This document shows positions 63,506-64,000 of a stretch of 64,000 bases of DNA, in pieces; the first letter of the stretch is position 1; each line of letters begins with the position of its first letter. Location of the stretch: contig CAYQZV010000003.1 in NCBI GenBank assembly GCA_964422145.1, positions 124,001 through 188,000 of the forward strand, written 5' to 3'. The DNA comes from JACNKV01 sp964422145. GTDB lineage: Bacteria > Fidelibacterota > Marinisomatia > Marinisomatales > JACNKV01. The notes under the pieces were generated by a model. That model worked only from the letters and a program-made list of their open reading frames with translations. It was not told the DNA's origin and did no database searches. A program made the position numbers and the translations under genes.

Positions 63506-64000
63506 ATGAACCCGGTAAAATTATATTTTGATGTTCGAGATATTTTCCGCGCCCCGCGCTTAGCGTTAAGCGGTAAGAAAATATGGACATTCCTTTATGC
63601 GAATCTGATAGGATACACTCTCTATCTTATCCTCTCGTATATCGCACTTGCTTTGGACGGATCATGTCTCAAAACCATTTGGGGTGCCCATGGTCTGTTC
63701 CCTAATCTCTGCTGTGCGTCCCTGCCTTGGTATTCCACTGTGTTATTTTGGCTCGGAATTCTGTTATGGTTTTGGGCAATCTCCTTTGCCTGTACCGCAG
63801 TTGCACGGATCACATACAAACAGCTGAAAGGCGATGAGTTTTTCTCATCAAGTGATGCACGCGCTTTTGTCAAAAAACATTGGCATCCGGTGATTTTCAC
63901 TTCAATTTCACTTTTACTTATAGTCGTATTTTTCCTTGTTTTAGCGCTCTTTGCCGCCCTGTTAGGTAAAATTCCATATGTCGGCGAATTCCTGTTTGTG
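63506..64000 (+). CDS. Multipass membrane protein (3' end missing)
   Basis: AGGAGA lies 6 bases before ATG 63506, and the frame stays open to the window end (165 codons). It opens MNPVKLYFDVRDIFRAPRLALSGKK, then has hydrophobic segments near residues 30-50, 83-107 and 135-155, separated by KQLKGDEFFSSSDARAFVKKHW. No family recognised. 24 bases after the SPOR lipoprotein gene, so probably cotranscribed. Confidence 0.75.
   Translation, partial: MNPVKLYFDVRDIFRAPRLALSGKKIWTFLYANLIGYTLYLILSYIALALDGSCLKTIWGAHGLFPNLCCASLPWYSTVLFWLGILLWFWAISFACTAVARITYKQLKGDEFFSSSDARAFVKKHWHPVIFTSISLLLIVVFFLVLALFAALLGKIPYVGEFLFV

Noticed and set aside
1..64000. tRNA, rRNA, CRISPR arrays, transposases, integrases
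   Set aside because: Looked for by eye in all gaps; no acceptor/T-loop pattern, spaced direct repeats or transposase/integrase motifs were recognised. A tRNAscan/minced run would settle it.

Overview
The window looks like a chromosomal segment of a Gram-negative, FCB-group bacterium, most plausibly Marinimicrobia (Neomarinimicrobiota) or a near relative. The reasons are secreted proteins ending in Por/FlgD-type C-terminal sorting domains, an LptF/G-type permease, many lipoproteins, and a mix of TCA-cycle enzymes with HdrA/MvhD-type and rubrerythrin genes that points to anaerobic or microaerobic life. The phylum is inferred from gene content only. No rRNA, tRNA, CRISPR array, transposase or integrase was found.

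Left part (1-14169, plus strand): the end of an HdrA/QmoB-like protein with a C-terminal MvhD domain, a 46-residue zinc ribbon, a mitochondrial-type citrate synthase and malate dehydrogenase closed by a strong terminator. Next comes a complete SUF Fe-S assembly operon: an IscR-like Rrf2 regulator with an IscR-type palindrome touching its start codon, a DUF59 protein, then sufB, sufC, sufD, sufU, sufT and sufS. An LptF/G-type permease and a large amidase-like lipoprotein, whose catalytic domain is split by a golvesin-like insert, follow.

Accessory part (14182-22688, minus strand): small lipoproteins and membrane proteins, an alpha/beta hydrolase, rsgA, and an AT-rich block (18040-21416) holding a frameshifted membrane-anchored gene, two unrelated HEPN-type proteins with RNxxxH motifs, and two unrecognised membrane-anchored proteins. 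This block is the best candidate for an undescribed defence or toxin-like locus.

Cell-wall and transport part (22710-32191): NamZ-type muramidase (minus), then a plus-strand run of tandem GT2 protein, BadF-type sugar kinase, SpoIID/LytB protein without a signal peptide, sodium:solute symporter and SDR. This looks like a peptidoglycan-fragment salvage cluster. A MATE exporter overlaps the SDR tail to tail. Then come an ECF sigma/anti-sigma operon with two micro membrane proteins, a PepSY/OB-fold lipoprotein pair, an SLC13 transporter, two sorting-domain secreted proteins (one PorZ-like), an OPT transporter, adenosine deaminase and a site-2 protease.

Right part (45728-64000): a looser region with a second frameshifted gene, a NYN/LOTUS protein, several membrane proteins, a basic-secretory-protein metallopeptidase and rubrerythrin. 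Then a return to core metabolism: an aldehyde dehydrogenase, a PpiD-like foldase behind a perfect CRP-type palindrome, a P5C dehydrogenase, a cPGS-like P-loop protein ahead of sucC (TTG start)-sucD-ndk, a SPOR lipoprotein and a membrane protein running off the end. Citrate synthase, MDH and succinyl-CoA ligase thus lie within 62 kb of each other.
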